Shown: positions 34,956-44,163, counted from the first letter of the stretch. The stretch: 64,000 nt of DNA from CAWHYG01 sp963833505 (GCA_963833505.1 CAWHYG010000007.1:1922001-1986000), one strand, 5' to 3'. Program-made: numbers and translations. Notes: generated from the sequence alone by a model not told the origin.

Positions 34956-35076
34956 AAGGAGAGTAGGCCGGCGAACTGCGCCCTTACCAAGCGGCGGCCC
35001 TGGGCCTGCTAGGAAATGTCCGGCCGGCGCGGCACTGTCGTCCTACGGACGGGTGCGGAAGCGGGCAGATGCTCCA

Positions 35077-35328
35077 TCAAGTCGAGACGATCCGCTTCGA
35101 GTCCTCGTATAAGACGTCGGGGCATATGTCTTGTTCGTTGGGCCAGGCGACGGTGCCTCCTGACGCCCGCACCTGGTTGAAGTACCTTACATCGCGCAGC
35201 TCTGCGAAGACTCCCCAATCGAGCAGAGGAACACAATCGTAAGTGCCGATCACTCCGTCGGTAAAGGTGATCTCGAGCTTGTAGTCCTCTTTCGCCACGA
35301 CGGACTTGACTCTTGGATTCATGGTCAT
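35077..35328 (-). CDS. DUF2442 protein of a DUF4160-DUF2442 pair
   Basis: An 83-aa protein whose YKLEITFTDGVIGTYDCVPLLD and FNQVRASGGTVAWPNEQDICPDVLYED fit DUF2442 (short pieces: FTDG, GGTVAWPN, DICPD). These proteins usually lie next to a DUF4160 gene and the pair is suspected to be a toxin-antitoxin-like unit. It begins inside an ATGA overlap with the DUF4160 gene. Function unproven. Confidence 0.82.
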   Translation of the reverse strand: MTMNPRVKSVVAKEDYKLEITFTDGVIGTYDCVPLLDWGVFAELRDVRYFNQVRASGGTVAWPNEQDICPDVLYEDSKRIVST

Positions 35329-35594
35329 CTCAGTGGATCGATCTTGAATGGATGCTGACCGCTCGCCGCCAGATCCCAGTCTGCAAGCAGTTCATCGCGA
35401 TGGATCTCGATCCAAGCCAGAAGTAGTCTCAGCTTGCCTGGCGGCAGGGCCCCCTCCAGAATCTGGTCATCCACGATCGCGACGACGGCTTCTTCATCCT
35501 GGTATTTCGCGTGAAGGTGCGGCAAGTGATGGTGCCTGTTGTCGAGGAAGTACATGGAAACGATGATCCCGTAGAACATTGAGATCACAGGCAT
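35325..35594 (-). CDS. DUF4160 protein, partner of DUF2442
   Basis: An 89-aa protein with the DUF4160 signature: MPVISMFYGIIVSMYF, then HHLPHLHAKYQDEEAVVAI with the conserved His-x2-His-x-His-Ala-x-Tyr. LLLAWIEIHRDELLADW is the family's second conserved block. It precedes and overlaps DUF2442 by 4 nt. Likely a mobile two-gene module in the defence island. Confidence 0.83.
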   Translation of the reverse strand: MPVISMFYGIIVSMYFLDNRHHHLPHLHAKYQDEEAVVAIVDDQILEGALPPGKLRLLLAWIEIHRDELLADWDLAASGQHPFKIDPLR

Positions 35595-36174
35595 GTCCGC
35601 ACTTCCTCCTTCCAGAACACCGGTTGCTTGCTCCTCCTTCGCGCCCTTAGGTGCGGTCCCAGCTCCATACTAGGCCGGCTCTCGCCTCGGGAGCAACCGA
35701 GTCCGGAGTGGTTTCCCCCCGCCACCCCAGCCGGCACGAGCGCCGTCCCCGGGCCCAGAGCCCCGGTTCCTCGACCTCTAACCCCCGCCCCAAGAGCCCT
35801 GTTTGTGCCGGCCGCGTTGCCGCGACCCTGCGATCGCAATGTCGAGAAGCTGCGCCCGTCTCCGAGAAAACTTTGAACCATGGGGGAAGCACTCGGTCCC
35901 AGTCGGCACCGACTCGCCATGCCCCCTTCGTCAGCGAAGGAGAGGATGTCCTCGCGGCAACCGTCGATCCGATCCACCAGACCGAGATGAGATCGAAGGC
36001 TCGGCAGGCCCCGGTCGGCTCTACCGGCCAGGTTTCCTGACCTGTTCCACGCACCGATCCGGGATCCGGCGGCACTCGGCGATCTCGGCTGACCACCGGA
36101 GCCCGGCGGCGGTCTCCCCAAGGCGCAAATCTCTCTCCTGGGGGAATCCGCCGCCCGCCTGCTATCCTCCGCCC
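35595..36174. other. intergenic region upstream of the Wadjet operon
   Basis: 580 bp without a supported gene. Open frames run through it on both strands from GC bias, but none has a ribosome-binding site or family motif. The -10 element of jetA is at its right end. Confidence 0.5.
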
Positions 36175-36177
36175 GTG
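36163..36177 (+). promoter_or_regulatory. -10 element immediately before jetA (leaderless GTG start)
   Basis: TATCCT at 36163-36168 lies exactly 6 nt before the jetA GTG at 36175, the same spacing and very similar intervening bases (CCGCCC here, CCGCGC before lpxH). No ribosome-binding site is present. Confidence 0.5.
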
Positions 36178-37695
36178 TCGGAGAACGTCCCCAAGCTGTT
36201 CGACCGCGTCCCACGCGGGCTCTTCGGTCCCCTCGGCGATCCCTATGCCGAGCTGTACTGGGAGTTGCTCGCCTCGCTCTACCGGTACGAGTTCGAAAGG
36301 GAGCCGTTCCTGGTCCTCCGCGCCGTCGCCCTGGAGGTGGCGGAACGGGTGATCCGGGAGTCGCGGCTGTGGACCGAGCGCCGCCAGGATCTGGAAGCCC
36401 TGGCGCGCGATGCGGAAGATCCGGCCGGCGCGTCCGACGTCTCCCCGGTTGCTCTGGAATCCGGGGGTTCCGCCGAGCAATCCGGCCACGATTCGCTCCT
36501 CGCCCGCGGCCTCGCTCGCCGGCTCGTCGTCCGCCTCGAGCGCAGCGGCTGGATCCACTTCCAGTACCGCTCCGGCGCCGGCGAGATCATGAGCTTTCAC
36601 CCGTACGCCGCCCGCATCCTCGAAACCCTGCTCAAGGTCGCGCGGGACGAGCAGCCGGTCTTCCAGGGCTACGTCCACTCCATCGCCGCGCTGCTCGAAC
36701 CGCGGGCCTTTGCGCAGAGGCCGGGCGTGTCGCTCTCGGAGGCGAAGCGCCACACCCTCGAGCTGGTGCGGGAGCTGAAGATCCTCGAGCGCAACATCCA
36801 TCTCTTCACCCAGCGGATTCTGGACGAGGCGGGCAGCGCCGCCGCCGTTCTGGAGGAGGGATTCGAGCGCTACGAACACGCGGTGATGGCCAACTACCAT
36901 CGCCTCAAGACGGTCGACAACGTCTTCCGCCAGCGATCCGCGATCCTGGAGCGGCTTCGCTCCATCGAGCGGGATGACGCCGCGCTGAACGCCGCGGCGG
37001 ACTGGTATGCCGCCCAACACGGTTTCGGGCCGCGTGAGGCGCGGGCCCAGGTCGCCGCCGATCTCGGGCTTCTTCGGTCGCAATTCGACGCTATTCCGTC
37101 CCTGGTGGACGAAATCGACATGCGGAATGCCCGCTTCTCCGGCGTCGCCCTTCGCCGCCTCCGGTATTTCCTGCGGCAGGATCGGAGGACCGAGGGCCAG
37201 CTCCAGTTCATCGTCGACGCCCTGGCCCGCGGATCGGCCCCGGAGATCGAATTCGAGGTCTTCAAGTGCGAATTGCTCGAAGACGGGTTCTTGTACACGC
37301 CGCCGGCCGCGCGCGAGCGGGCGGAGCCGCAGGCGCTGGCGCCTCGGAGCCGAGGAAACACCGAGCGGATCCGCCGGGAGGCCGCCTCCCGGCTTCGCCC
37401 GATGTTCGCCCGGCGCCGGGTCGAGGAGTTCGTCGACACGCTTCTGGCCGGCCGCGCGGCCGCATCCCTGGAGGAGATCCCGATGGAAGGAGACGACGAT
37501 TACGTCCGCCTCCTCTACCTGGCGTCCTACGGCCTCGACGACGCGTCTTCGTTTCGGATCATCCCGTCGCCGGAACGGATCCAGAAAGGGATCTACGGGC
37601 ACCCCGGCGGGAGGCTTGAGCGCTCAGGAAGACATGGACGCACGGGACTGTCCCAGCGGGCGGCACGGCCGCCGACCCGCGGCGGAGACGCATAG
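36175..37695 (+). CDS. jetA: Wadjet subunit JetA (kleisin-like)
   Basis: First gene of a four-gene Wadjet anti-plasmid system, 506 aa. JetA bridges the JetC SMC dimer like MukF. The N-terminus VPKLFDRVPRGLFGPLGDPYAELYW fits the JetA (DUF5716) opening 'LF..LP..LF.PL...N...Y'. The middle is winged-helix and helical (IMSFHPYAARILETLLKVA; LVRELKILERNIHLF), and the C-terminal half is coiled-coil and helix-rich. The GTG start is chosen because SENVPKLF begins the conserved region, it sits 6 nt after a TATCCT box, and upstream codons look non-coding. jetB begins 3 nt after the stop. A type II-like assignment is tentative. Confidence 0.87.
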   Translation: MSENVPKLFDRVPRGLFGPLGDPYAELYWELLASLYRYEFEREPFLVLRAVALEVAERVIRESRLWTERRQDLEALARDAEDPAGASDVSPVALESGGSAEQSGHDSLLARGLARRLVVRLERSGWIHFQYRSGAGEIMSFHPYAARILETLLKVARDEQPVFQGYVHSIAALLEPRAFAQRPGVSLSEAKRHTLELVRELKILERNIHLFTQRILDEAGSAAAVLEEGFERYEHAVMANYHRLKTVDNVFRQRSAILERLRSIERDDAALNAAADWYAAQHGFGPREARAQVAADLGLLRSQFDAIPSLVDEIDMRNARFSGVALRRLRYFLRQDRRTEGQLQFIVDALARGSAPEIEFEVFKCELLEDGFLYTPPAARERAEPQALAPRSRGNTERIRREAASRLRPMFARRRVEEFVDTLLAGRAAASLEEIPMEGDDDYVRLLYLASYGLDDASSFRIIPSPERIQKGIYGHPGGRLERSGRHGRTGLSQRAARPPTRGGDA

Positions 37696-37698
37696 GAC

Positions 37699-38421
37699 AT
37701 GGATTTTCTCGAGGATTACTCCGCCCTGGAGACGGCGCAGAAGGATCACTTCCAGATCGTGATCTCGCGCCTTCTGGCCGGCCAGGTGCTGACCCCGGGC
37801 TCGCCTCTCAAGCCCGACCCGGACTGGCGGTTCGCTGAGCGGTTTCGCGATCTCATCGATTCGTACCTCCGGATCGGCGGCTGGCGCCTCGACATCGATC
37901 TCGGGTTGCGCCTGGCTCGCGCGGTCCACGAGACCGGCTCGCAGCGCGTTCGCTTTTCCAAGCTCGAGAGCCTTCTTTTGTGCTCGCTTCGCCTCTACTA
38001 CCACGAGCAGATGCGGGTCGCGGCCGAAGAGGAGCGCTGTGAAATCAACACCGGCGCCCTCCGGGAACGGCTGGTCCACAGCGGCAAGCCGGCGACGCAT
38101 CTCTCCGCGCGGCTGCTCGCGCCCGCCCTCCGCCGGCTGGCCCGCCATTCGCTGATCCAGATCGCGCGGGGCTTCGAAGCGCACGACGACGAGATGATCG
38201 CCGTCAGCCCGCTCATCGAGAAGGTCCTGCCGCCCGACCGCATCCACGACATCGAAGAGAAGCTCCGGGCCTACCTCGCCACGCGGAGCCCGGCGGAGGC
38301 CCTCGAGGCCGAAGACGACGGGAACGGCGACGACGGGTCCGAGCCGGCGGGCGCCGCGAGCCCCGACCTCGATGCCGAACCGCGGCCGGATTCGGGCGGA
38401 TACGGCGAGGTTCCCGCATGA
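37699..38421 (+). CDS. jetB: Wadjet subunit JetB (MukE-like, DUF4194)
   Basis: A 240-aa protein matching the MukE-like JetB/DUF4194 family: winged-helix stretches FSKLESLLLCSLRLYYHEQM and LARHSLIQIARGFEAHDDEMIAVSPLIEKVL (key piece ISPLI-like SPLIEKVL). The last 40 residues are acidic and low complexity. It is flanked by jetA (3-nt gap) and overlaps jetC by 4 nt (ATGA), the expected Wadjet order. JetB binds the kleisin JetA in the loop-extruding complex. Confidence 0.88.
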   Translation: MDFLEDYSALETAQKDHFQIVISRLLAGQVLTPGSPLKPDPDWRFAERFRDLIDSYLRIGGWRLDIDLGLRLARAVHETGSQRVRFSKLESLLLCSLRLYYHEQMRVAAEEERCEINTGALRERLVHSGKPATHLSARLLAPALRRLARHSLIQIARGFEAHDDEMIAVSPLIEKVLPPDRIHDIEEKLRAYLATRSPAEALEAEDDGNGDDGSEPAGAASPDLDAEPRPDSGGYGEVPA

Positions 38422-41400
38422 AACGTCTCGAAGCGGTCCGCCTCGTCCAGTGGTACCACTTCCAGGACGAGACCTTCCCGATCGGCGGAAGCTGCCTCCT
38501 GCTCGGAGACAACGGCAGCGGCAAGACGACCGTGCTCGACGCGATCCAGGTCGCGTTGGTCGCGGACCTTTCGGAAGTGCTTCTGAACCGCGCGGCCAAC
38601 GAGAAGAGCCGGCGGACGCTGCACGGTTACGTGCGCTGGAAGATCGGATCGGAGGATGAGTCGCGTCCGGGAGCCGTGCGCTTCGGCCGCGGGGCGTGCA
38701 CCTCCTATGCGCTCCTCGAATTCCGCGACGATCAGGATCCGGCCGAGATGTTCACCTGCGGCATCGGACTCGAGGCGACGGAAACGGACACGCAGCTCGC
38801 GAAGGTCCACTTCGTCCTGCCGGGCCGGACGGTGGCGGAGGCGCCGGTCGTGGCGCCGCTCGGCGGCGACGGAAGGGAAATGGTCCGGCCGTTGCGCGAT
38901 CTCCGCGCCTCGCTGCGCGCCGGCGGCGGACGATACTGGCACGACTCGGGGACCTATCGCGAGGAGCTGCGGCAGCGGTTGGGGGTTTTACCCGAGTCCT
39001 TCCATCGACTGATCGTCAAGGCGCTCGCCTTCAAACCGATCGGGCAGGTCCGGCAGTTCGTCTTCGACTACCTGCTCGATCCGCGTCCGGTCGACACCAC
39101 CGCGCTCCAGGCGAACCTGGAGAACTACAAGCGGCTCGAGGGGGAAGCCAAGGAAGCCCGAGCTCGCATCGAGGCGCTGGAAGAGATCGTCCGCGAGGGC
39201 GAACGGATCCGCACGGAGCAGCGGACGGCCGAGAGCCATCGTTATCTCGAGCTGCGCGCGGACCAGGAATCCGCGCAGGCGAAGATCGACCGGCTCGACG
39301 CGGAGCTGGCCGCGACGCGCGCGGCCCTGGATGGCCTGCGCCTCCGAAGGGAGGCCATTCTCGCCGAGCTGGAATCGCTGGCGCGCGAATGGGAGCGCGT
39401 GGTCGGGCTCCTCGAAGGGCACGACGTCTACCGGCGGCTCCGCGATCTCGAGCGCGAGCTGGAGGAGACCGAGCGACGGCAGCGGGAGGCGGAAGCGGCG
39501 GACGCCGAGGCCCGGAAGCTCCTTCTGGCGCAGGGCGAGGCGCTCGAGGCGGTCCTGTGCGAAGAGGCTCGCGCTCTCCGGCGCGCGTTTCCCGCGCTGT
39601 TCGAGCGCGACGATCTTCTGGGCGCCGAGGAACCGCCCGAGACCGTCGCCCGCCTCCGCTCGAATCTCGCAGTTCAGGGAGCGCTGGCCGGCCGCGATCT
39701 CGTGACCTGGGAGCGCCGGCTCGACCGCGCGACCGACCGCGCGCGGCACTTGCGCCTGATCCTCCAGCAGGACCTCGATGCCGCCAGGAAGGAAGGCGAC
39801 GCGCTCGAGGAGGAGCACCGGGCCTTGGAAGCCGGCCGGCGGCGTTATCCCGATGGACCGGCCGCGCTCCTGCATCTGCTTTCGACTCGCCTCAAGGGAC
39901 GACGTGAGGCCAGGCCCCTCTGCGAGCTGGTCGAGATCCGGAACCCGCGCTGGCGCGACGCCGTGGAGGGCTACCTCGGCTCCCGCCGATTCGACGTGAT
40001 CGTGGCGCCGGAGGATTATCCGCGGGCCTTGTCCCTCTACGAACGGTACAAGCGCGACTATCCGCTGCCGGGTCGGGGCGTGGTCTTCATCGCGGGCGTC
40101 GGCCTGGTCGATCTCGAACGGGTCCTGCGGTTGAACGCGCGCCCCGAGCCTCGGTCCCTGGCGGATCAGGTCGAGACGAACGACCCCGCGGCGCGGGCCT
40201 ACTGCGATTTCGTCCTCGGAGAGGTCGTCTGCGTTGACGACGAGCAGTCGTTGCGCAAGCATCGGACCGCGATCACCGACACCGTGATGGTGTACAAGGG
40301 CCACGTGGCGCGGCAGACTCCGCGCGAAGTCTACTCCCGCCATTACATCGGCGAGGCGGCGCGGCTTCGGAGGCTGGACGAGATCGCGACGCGCCTGGCC
40401 GAGCTGCATGCGCTCTACATCGCGGGCGCCGAACGGATCGGCTGGTGCGACGACGCCATCCGCCTGCTCGATCGGGCGCGGGCGGAGGCGCGCCGGCTTC
40501 CGGATCTGATCGATCGGTCGAAGGGGCTGCCCGCCTTCCGGCTGCAGGTCAAACGCCTCCTGGAACAGAAGCAGAAGATCGACCGAAACGAGATCCGCGA
40601 GCTCGAGCGCGCCCGAGACGCCGTTTCCGAGCGCCGGAGCGCGCTGGAACGTGAACGCGACGAGACTTCGAGGCGAACGGGGGACGCCGAGCGCGGCGTT
40701 CGCGAGAATGAAGGACGGAAGCACGAAGCCGCGAGAGAGGGAGAACGGGCGGAGGCGGCGCTTCGCGACTTTGCCGCCCTCTCGGAGCCGCCCGTGGTCG
40801 AATCCTATGAGCAGAGATACCGGCGGGAACGATCCCAGCGCGAGCCGCTCGAGATCCACGACGTCTTCGAACGCCAGCGGCGGAACATCGAGACCCGGGT
40901 CGCCAACCTGACGCAGAAGTTCATCGAGCAGAAGACGCGATATGTCGAGCGCCGCGGGCTCGCCGCCCCGGTCGACGGCCCGGGCTTCGAGGAATTCGCG
41001 GGCGAGCTCGAGACCTGGCGGGACAGCCGGCTTCCCGTCTACCAGCAGAAGATCTCGGAGGCGAAGGCCCGGGCCTTGGAGCAGCTCGCCGAAGACGTCG
41101 TCTTCCGCCTGCGGGAGAACCTGCTTCTCGTCCGTCGTCAGATCGACGAGTTGAACAAGGCTCTCGAAGACGTCCCCTTCGGCAGCGAGCGCTATCAATT
41201 CACCGTCGAGGTCGATCCCGAACACCGGGAGTTCTACAACCTCGTGATGGACGCCGGGCGTTTCGAGAAGGAGTCGCTCTTCGGCGATGCTGCCCTGGCC
41301 ACGCCGGGGCTCCGGTCGACGCTCGGGCATCTTCTCGATCGCCTGGTGGAAGCGGAGGCAAGGGAGGTCAAGACCGAGCTCGAGGCCAAGGCGGACTACC

Positions 41401-42014
41401 GCGAGTACTTTCGTTACGACCTCAAGATCCTGCACGCGGATGGGGGCTACTCGCTGTTCGACAAGGTCTCGGGGGACAGGTCGGGCGGCGAGACCCAGAC
41501 GCCCTATTACATTGCGATCCTGGCCTCGATGTACCGGCTCTATCGCAGCCGGTCGCTGGACGATCTCCCGTCGTGCGGCGTCGTTCTGCTGGACGAGGCG
41601 TTCGGCAAGATGGACGAACCGCGGATCGCCGCCACCCTGACCTTCGCGCGCCGATTGCACCTCCAGCTCGTTCTCGCCACGCCCAAGGAACGGAGCGAGC
41701 TGGTCGCGCCCCGGGTGGAGCGAAGCCTGCTCATCCACAAGGATCCGATCAGCGGATCGCCCACGGTGCTCGACTTCACCCGGGAGTTCGCCCCGGAAGC
41801 GGAACAGATCGAGCGGGACGAGGGGTTGGACGCGCTGTCCACGGACGTCGACTCAGGCGGCGCCTTCGCCGGGTCCGACGCCGGCCGCGGGGCCGATCCT
41901 GATTCGTACGGAACGGGCGATGCGTTCGTCCGCCGTGACACCTCCGGCAACACCGGCTCGCCCGCGGAAGACCCGGCCTCCCCCGGGCTTTTCCCGCAAC
42001 CCGGCATCGGCTGA
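38418..42014 (+). CDS. jetC: Wadjet SMC-like ATPase JetC (MukB-like)
   Basis: The motor of the Wadjet complex, 1198 aa. Walker A is GDNGSGKTT (30-38). Long coiled coils (about 200-400 and 660-880; REEAILAELESLARE-type heptads) flank a central hinge region. The C-terminal head has the signature RSGGETQTPYYIAIL and Walker B VVLLDEAFGKMD. The last ~70 residues are an acidic, Gly/Ser-rich tail not typical of the family. It is translationally coupled to jetB. JetC dimers extrude DNA loops and, with JetD, cleave circular plasmids. Confidence 0.93.
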   Translation: MKRLEAVRLVQWYHFQDETFPIGGSCLLLGDNGSGKTTVLDAIQVALVADLSEVLLNRAANEKSRRTLHGYVRWKIGSEDESRPGAVRFGRGACTSYALLEFRDDQDPAEMFTCGIGLEATETDTQLAKVHFVLPGRTVAEAPVVAPLGGDGREMVRPLRDLRASLRAGGGRYWHDSGTYREELRQRLGVLPESFHRLIVKALAFKPIGQVRQFVFDYLLDPRPVDTTALQANLENYKRLEGEAKEARARIEALEEIVREGERIRTEQRTAESHRYLELRADQESAQAKIDRLDAELAATRAALDGLRLRREAILAELESLAREWERVVGLLEGHDVYRRLRDLERELEETERRQREAEAADAEARKLLLAQGEALEAVLCEEARALRRAFPALFERDDLLGAEEPPETVARLRSNLAVQGALAGRDLVTWERRLDRATDRARHLRLILQQDLDAARKEGDALEEEHRALEAGRRRYPDGPAALLHLLSTRLKGRREARPLCELVEIRNPRWRDAVEGYLGSRRFDVIVAPEDYPRALSLYERYKRDYPLPGRGVVFIAGVGLVDLERVLRLNARPEPRSLADQVETNDPAARAYCDFVLGEVVCVDDEQSLRKHRTAITDTVMVYKGHVARQTPREVYSRHYIGEAARLRRLDEIATRLAELHALYIAGAERIGWCDDAIRLLDRARAEARRLPDLIDRSKGLPAFRLQVKRLLEQKQKIDRNEIRELERARDAVSERRSALERERDETSRRTGDAERGVRENEGRKHEAAREGERAEAALRDFAALSEPPVVESYEQRYRRERSQREPLEIHDVFERQRRNIETRVANLTQKFIEQKTRYVERRGLAAPVDGPGFEEFAGELETWRDSRLPVYQQKISEAKARALEQLAEDVVFRLRENLLLVRRQIDELNKALEDVPFGSERYQFTVEVDPEHREFYNLVMDAGRFEKESLFGDAALATPGLRSTLGHLLDRLVEAEAREVKTELEAKADYREYFRYDLKILHADGGYSLFDKVSGDRSGGETQTPYYIAILASMYRLYRSRSLDDLPSCGVVLLDEAFGKMDEPRIAATLTFARRLHLQLVLATPKERSELVAPRVERSLLIHKDPISGSPTVLDFTREFAPEAEQIERDEGLDALSTDVDSGGAFAGSDAGRGADPDSYGTGDAFVRRDTSGNTGSPAEDPASPGLFPQPGIG

Positions 42015-42060
42015 CCGCGTGGGATCACCGCGAAGGAATGGCTCCGAGCGTGTGCCGGCT

Positions 42061-43365
42061 ATGCCCCATTCGTGGCGGAGGGGGCTCCTCACGATGCTGC
42101 TTGAGGCCCACGAACGCAGTTCCTCCTACGGTCGCGCCGGGCCGTGGCCGCGCGACGTCATCCTCCGGATCGACTCGTCCACGTTTCCGCAGGCTTTCGC
42201 GCCCGATGGGCGCGAGGACCGCATCGCGCTCTTCGCGTCCGCAACGGATCTGGAGACGGAGCGGAGAGTCCGGATCGTCCGGCATCCCCGCGGGCCGCTG
42301 AGCGGCGAACCGATGGAGATCCGCCTGGGGCCGGCCGAAGTCGGCCCGGCCTACGAGGCGGCGGAGATTTTGGGCTTCGAGCCGCTTTCACACGGACTGC
42401 GCGCGATCGAGCGGCACGCGCGGGAGCTGACGGGCCGGCCCTCCGCGGACTGGATGCAGGCCTACCTCGAGGCGCTGGCGCGGGAGGTTCACGACGCGGA
42501 CTTCCGGCGCCTCGGCGTGTCGCGCGAGCGGGTCAAACGCCTGTGGCGGGATTTGCTTCTCGCACTGACCGCGGCCGCCGGCCTGGCCGGGGGGATCGCC
42601 CCGGCCTGGGAGCGTCTGGTGAGCGAACGGCTGCTCGGCGATTCCAAGATCCTGGCTCGCGTCCGCCCTCTCGTCGTCGCCATCCTCGTGCGCGCGGATC
42701 CGCGGTGGGAAGGACTGCCGGCGGAGGAGGCATCCTCTCTTCTCGAGGCGTACGGCGTGCGTCGGAAGCCGGGCCTCATCCGATGCGCCGCCGCGGCCGA
42801 GCTGCGGCGCGGCGCCAGCGTCTACCGCATGGAGGATTTCGTCCCGGTCGCGCACCTGCCGGTCACCTGGGCCGATTCGTGGGTCGACGCTCTCGTGAGC
42901 GCCGGCGTTCGGCAGGTGACGACGATCGAAAACGAGTATCCCTTCCTGGCCTACGTCGAGGAATCCGGAGGACCGGCGGGCCTGGGGGCGCGCAACGAGG
43001 TCGCCGTCTACACCGCCGGCTTTCCGGATCCTGCTTTGACCGCGGCTCTAGCCGGCTTGGCCAAACAGGGGCCCGGAATCTCCTTCCGTCACTGGGGCGA
43101 TGCGGACTTGGGCGGCCTCCGGATCTGGTGGTTTCTACGTTCGCGCCTCGCGCGGCCCCTTGACCTCTTCCGGACGACCGCCGATTGGATCCTGGCCGAG
43201 TCTTCCCGGAACGGGGGTCGGCCGCTCAGCGCCGCCGAACGCGCCGCCCTGGCCCGCCTTCACCGGGACCTGGGCACGGTCGAGGGCCAAGACGTCCTTG
43301 CCGCCCGGGACGCGATCGCCGCGCTCTTGACCTGCGGCGTGAAGATCGAACAGGAGCGGTATTGA
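42061..43365 (+). CDS. jetD: Wadjet nuclease JetD (TOPRIM, DUF3322/DUF2220)
   Basis: The nuclease of the Wadjet system, 434 aa from the ATG at 42061; a GTG at 42019, nearer the jetC stop, is an alternative. The N-terminal DUF3322-like domain spans about 1-190. The C-terminal TOPRIM domain of the topoisomerase VI-A type shows the catalytic Glu in TTIENEYPFLAYVE and the acidic motif HWGDADLGGLRIW (D-x-D). It completes the order jetA-B-C-D with no intruding gene, so the system appears intact. No strong ribosome-binding site precedes either start. Confidence 0.9.
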   Translation: MPHSWRRGLLTMLLEAHERSSSYGRAGPWPRDVILRIDSSTFPQAFAPDGREDRIALFASATDLETERRVRIVRHPRGPLSGEPMEIRLGPAEVGPAYEAAEILGFEPLSHGLRAIERHARELTGRPSADWMQAYLEALAREVHDADFRRLGVSRERVKRLWRDLLLALTAAAGLAGGIAPAWERLVSERLLGDSKILARVRPLVVAILVRADPRWEGLPAEEASSLLEAYGVRRKPGLIRCAAAAELRRGASVYRMEDFVPVAHLPVTWADSWVDALVSAGVRQVTTIENEYPFLAYVEESGGPAGLGARNEVAVYTAGFPDPALTAALAGLAKQGPGISFRHWGDADLGGLRIWWFLRSRLARPLDLFRTTADWILAESSRNGGRPLSAAERAALARLHRDLGTVEGQDVLAARDAIAALLTCGVKIEQERY

Positions 43366-43419
43366 TTCGGCCGGGCCGGGCTGGGTCGGGCCACGCAGCG
43401 GCCGGATCAACCGCCACGT

Positions 43420-43854
43420 TCACTTGAGGGGATCGCGGACTTCCAGCGAACGGAACCGGTGAAAGTCGGAATCGCGCGTGTAGATCACCCGGATCCCGTG
43501 CTCCCGCATGAGTGCCGCGGTGTGAGCGTCATGCAGGAGGTTCCCGCGAAGATCGGGCACCTCGCGGATCACGGCCGCCAGGTGCTGGTCATGCTCGTCG
43601 CCGTGCACGAGCACGGAAAGTCCCGGCGCTTCCAGAAGCGCGGCAACGAACTCCCCGGCCTGATCCGCCTTCCAGGGTCTCCGAAAGACGCGCGGGTGCG
43701 TGGAGACCCTGAGGAATTCGTAGATGATGTTCCAGGTGAGATACCACGGCGTCGATCCCGACCGCCATTCCTCCAGCAAGGCTCGGCATTTCGCATGCCC
43801 GTCGGCTGAGCGATCGGCAGCGTAGACCAGCACGTTGGTGTCGACCACGAACAC
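43420..43854 (-). CDS. vapC: PIN-domain toxin (VapC-like)
   Basis: A 144-aa PIN-fold ribonuclease. The first acidic residue lies in FVVDTNVLVYAAD, a second in NIIYEFLRVSTHP (Glu), and the later ones in LLHDAHTAALMREHG and IYTRDSDFHRF. This arrangement is typical of VapC toxins. It starts with GTG directly after the stop codon of the upstream RHH antitoxin. Convergent with jetD; the 54-nt gap between them has a GC-rich imperfect inverted repeat but no T tract. Confidence 0.88.
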   Translation of the reverse strand: MFVVDTNVLVYAADRSADGHAKCRALLEEWRSGSTPWYLTWNIIYEFLRVSTHPRVFRRPWKADQAGEFVAALLEAPGLSVLVHGDEHDQHLAAVIREVPDLRGNLLHDAHTAALMREHGIRVIYTRDSDFHRFRSLEVRDPLK

Positions 43855-44085
43855 CTATCGACCTTCCATCGCCTGGTAGAGCGCATCGCGATCCGCGATG
43901 TCGACCAGGGCCCCTCCGCCGTCGAAACTAGGCAGCGCCGGCAGAGACGTCGCCTGGCGCCGGGACGGCGCCAGGAAGAGACGAAGCGCCGACTCCACCA
44001 GCTCGGACATCGTGCGCTTTCGTCGCGCCGCTTCGCGTCTCAATTTCTCCATGACCTTGTCATCGATGTTGAGCGTCGTCTTCAT
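43855..44085 (-). CDS. vapB: ribbon-helix-helix antitoxin (VapB-like)
   Basis: A 76-aa protein. MKTTLNIDDKVMEKLRREAARRKRTMSELVESALRLFL is a ribbon-helix-helix domain (core TLNIDDKVMEKL and TMSELVESALR); the C-terminal part is the toxin-binding tail. The frame opens 12 codons earlier, but the ATG at 44085 follows a consensus promoter by 7 nt and starts the domain. The vapC GTG follows the stop with no gap. Confidence 0.88.
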   Translation of the reverse strand: MKTTLNIDDKVMEKLRREAARRKRTMSELVESALRLFLAPSRRQATSLPALPSFDGGGALVDIADRDALYQAMEGR

Positions 44086-44121
44086 ATGGCAAACCATACC
44101 AGGAAGATGGCTGTATGTCAA
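44085..44121 (-). promoter_or_regulatory. vapBC promoter with overlapping palindromic operator
   Basis: On the minus strand, -35 TTGACA (44116-44121), a 17-nt spacer and -10 TATGGT (44093-44098). The ATG follows 7 nt later, so the mRNA is probably leaderless. TATGG-TTTG-CCATA (44085-44098) is an inverted repeat covering the -10 and touching the start codon, a likely VapB operator. Confidence 0.75.
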
Positions 44122-44163
44122 GTCTTGCCTGATCAGCCCGCGCCGGGCCGGAACGCCTCGCGG

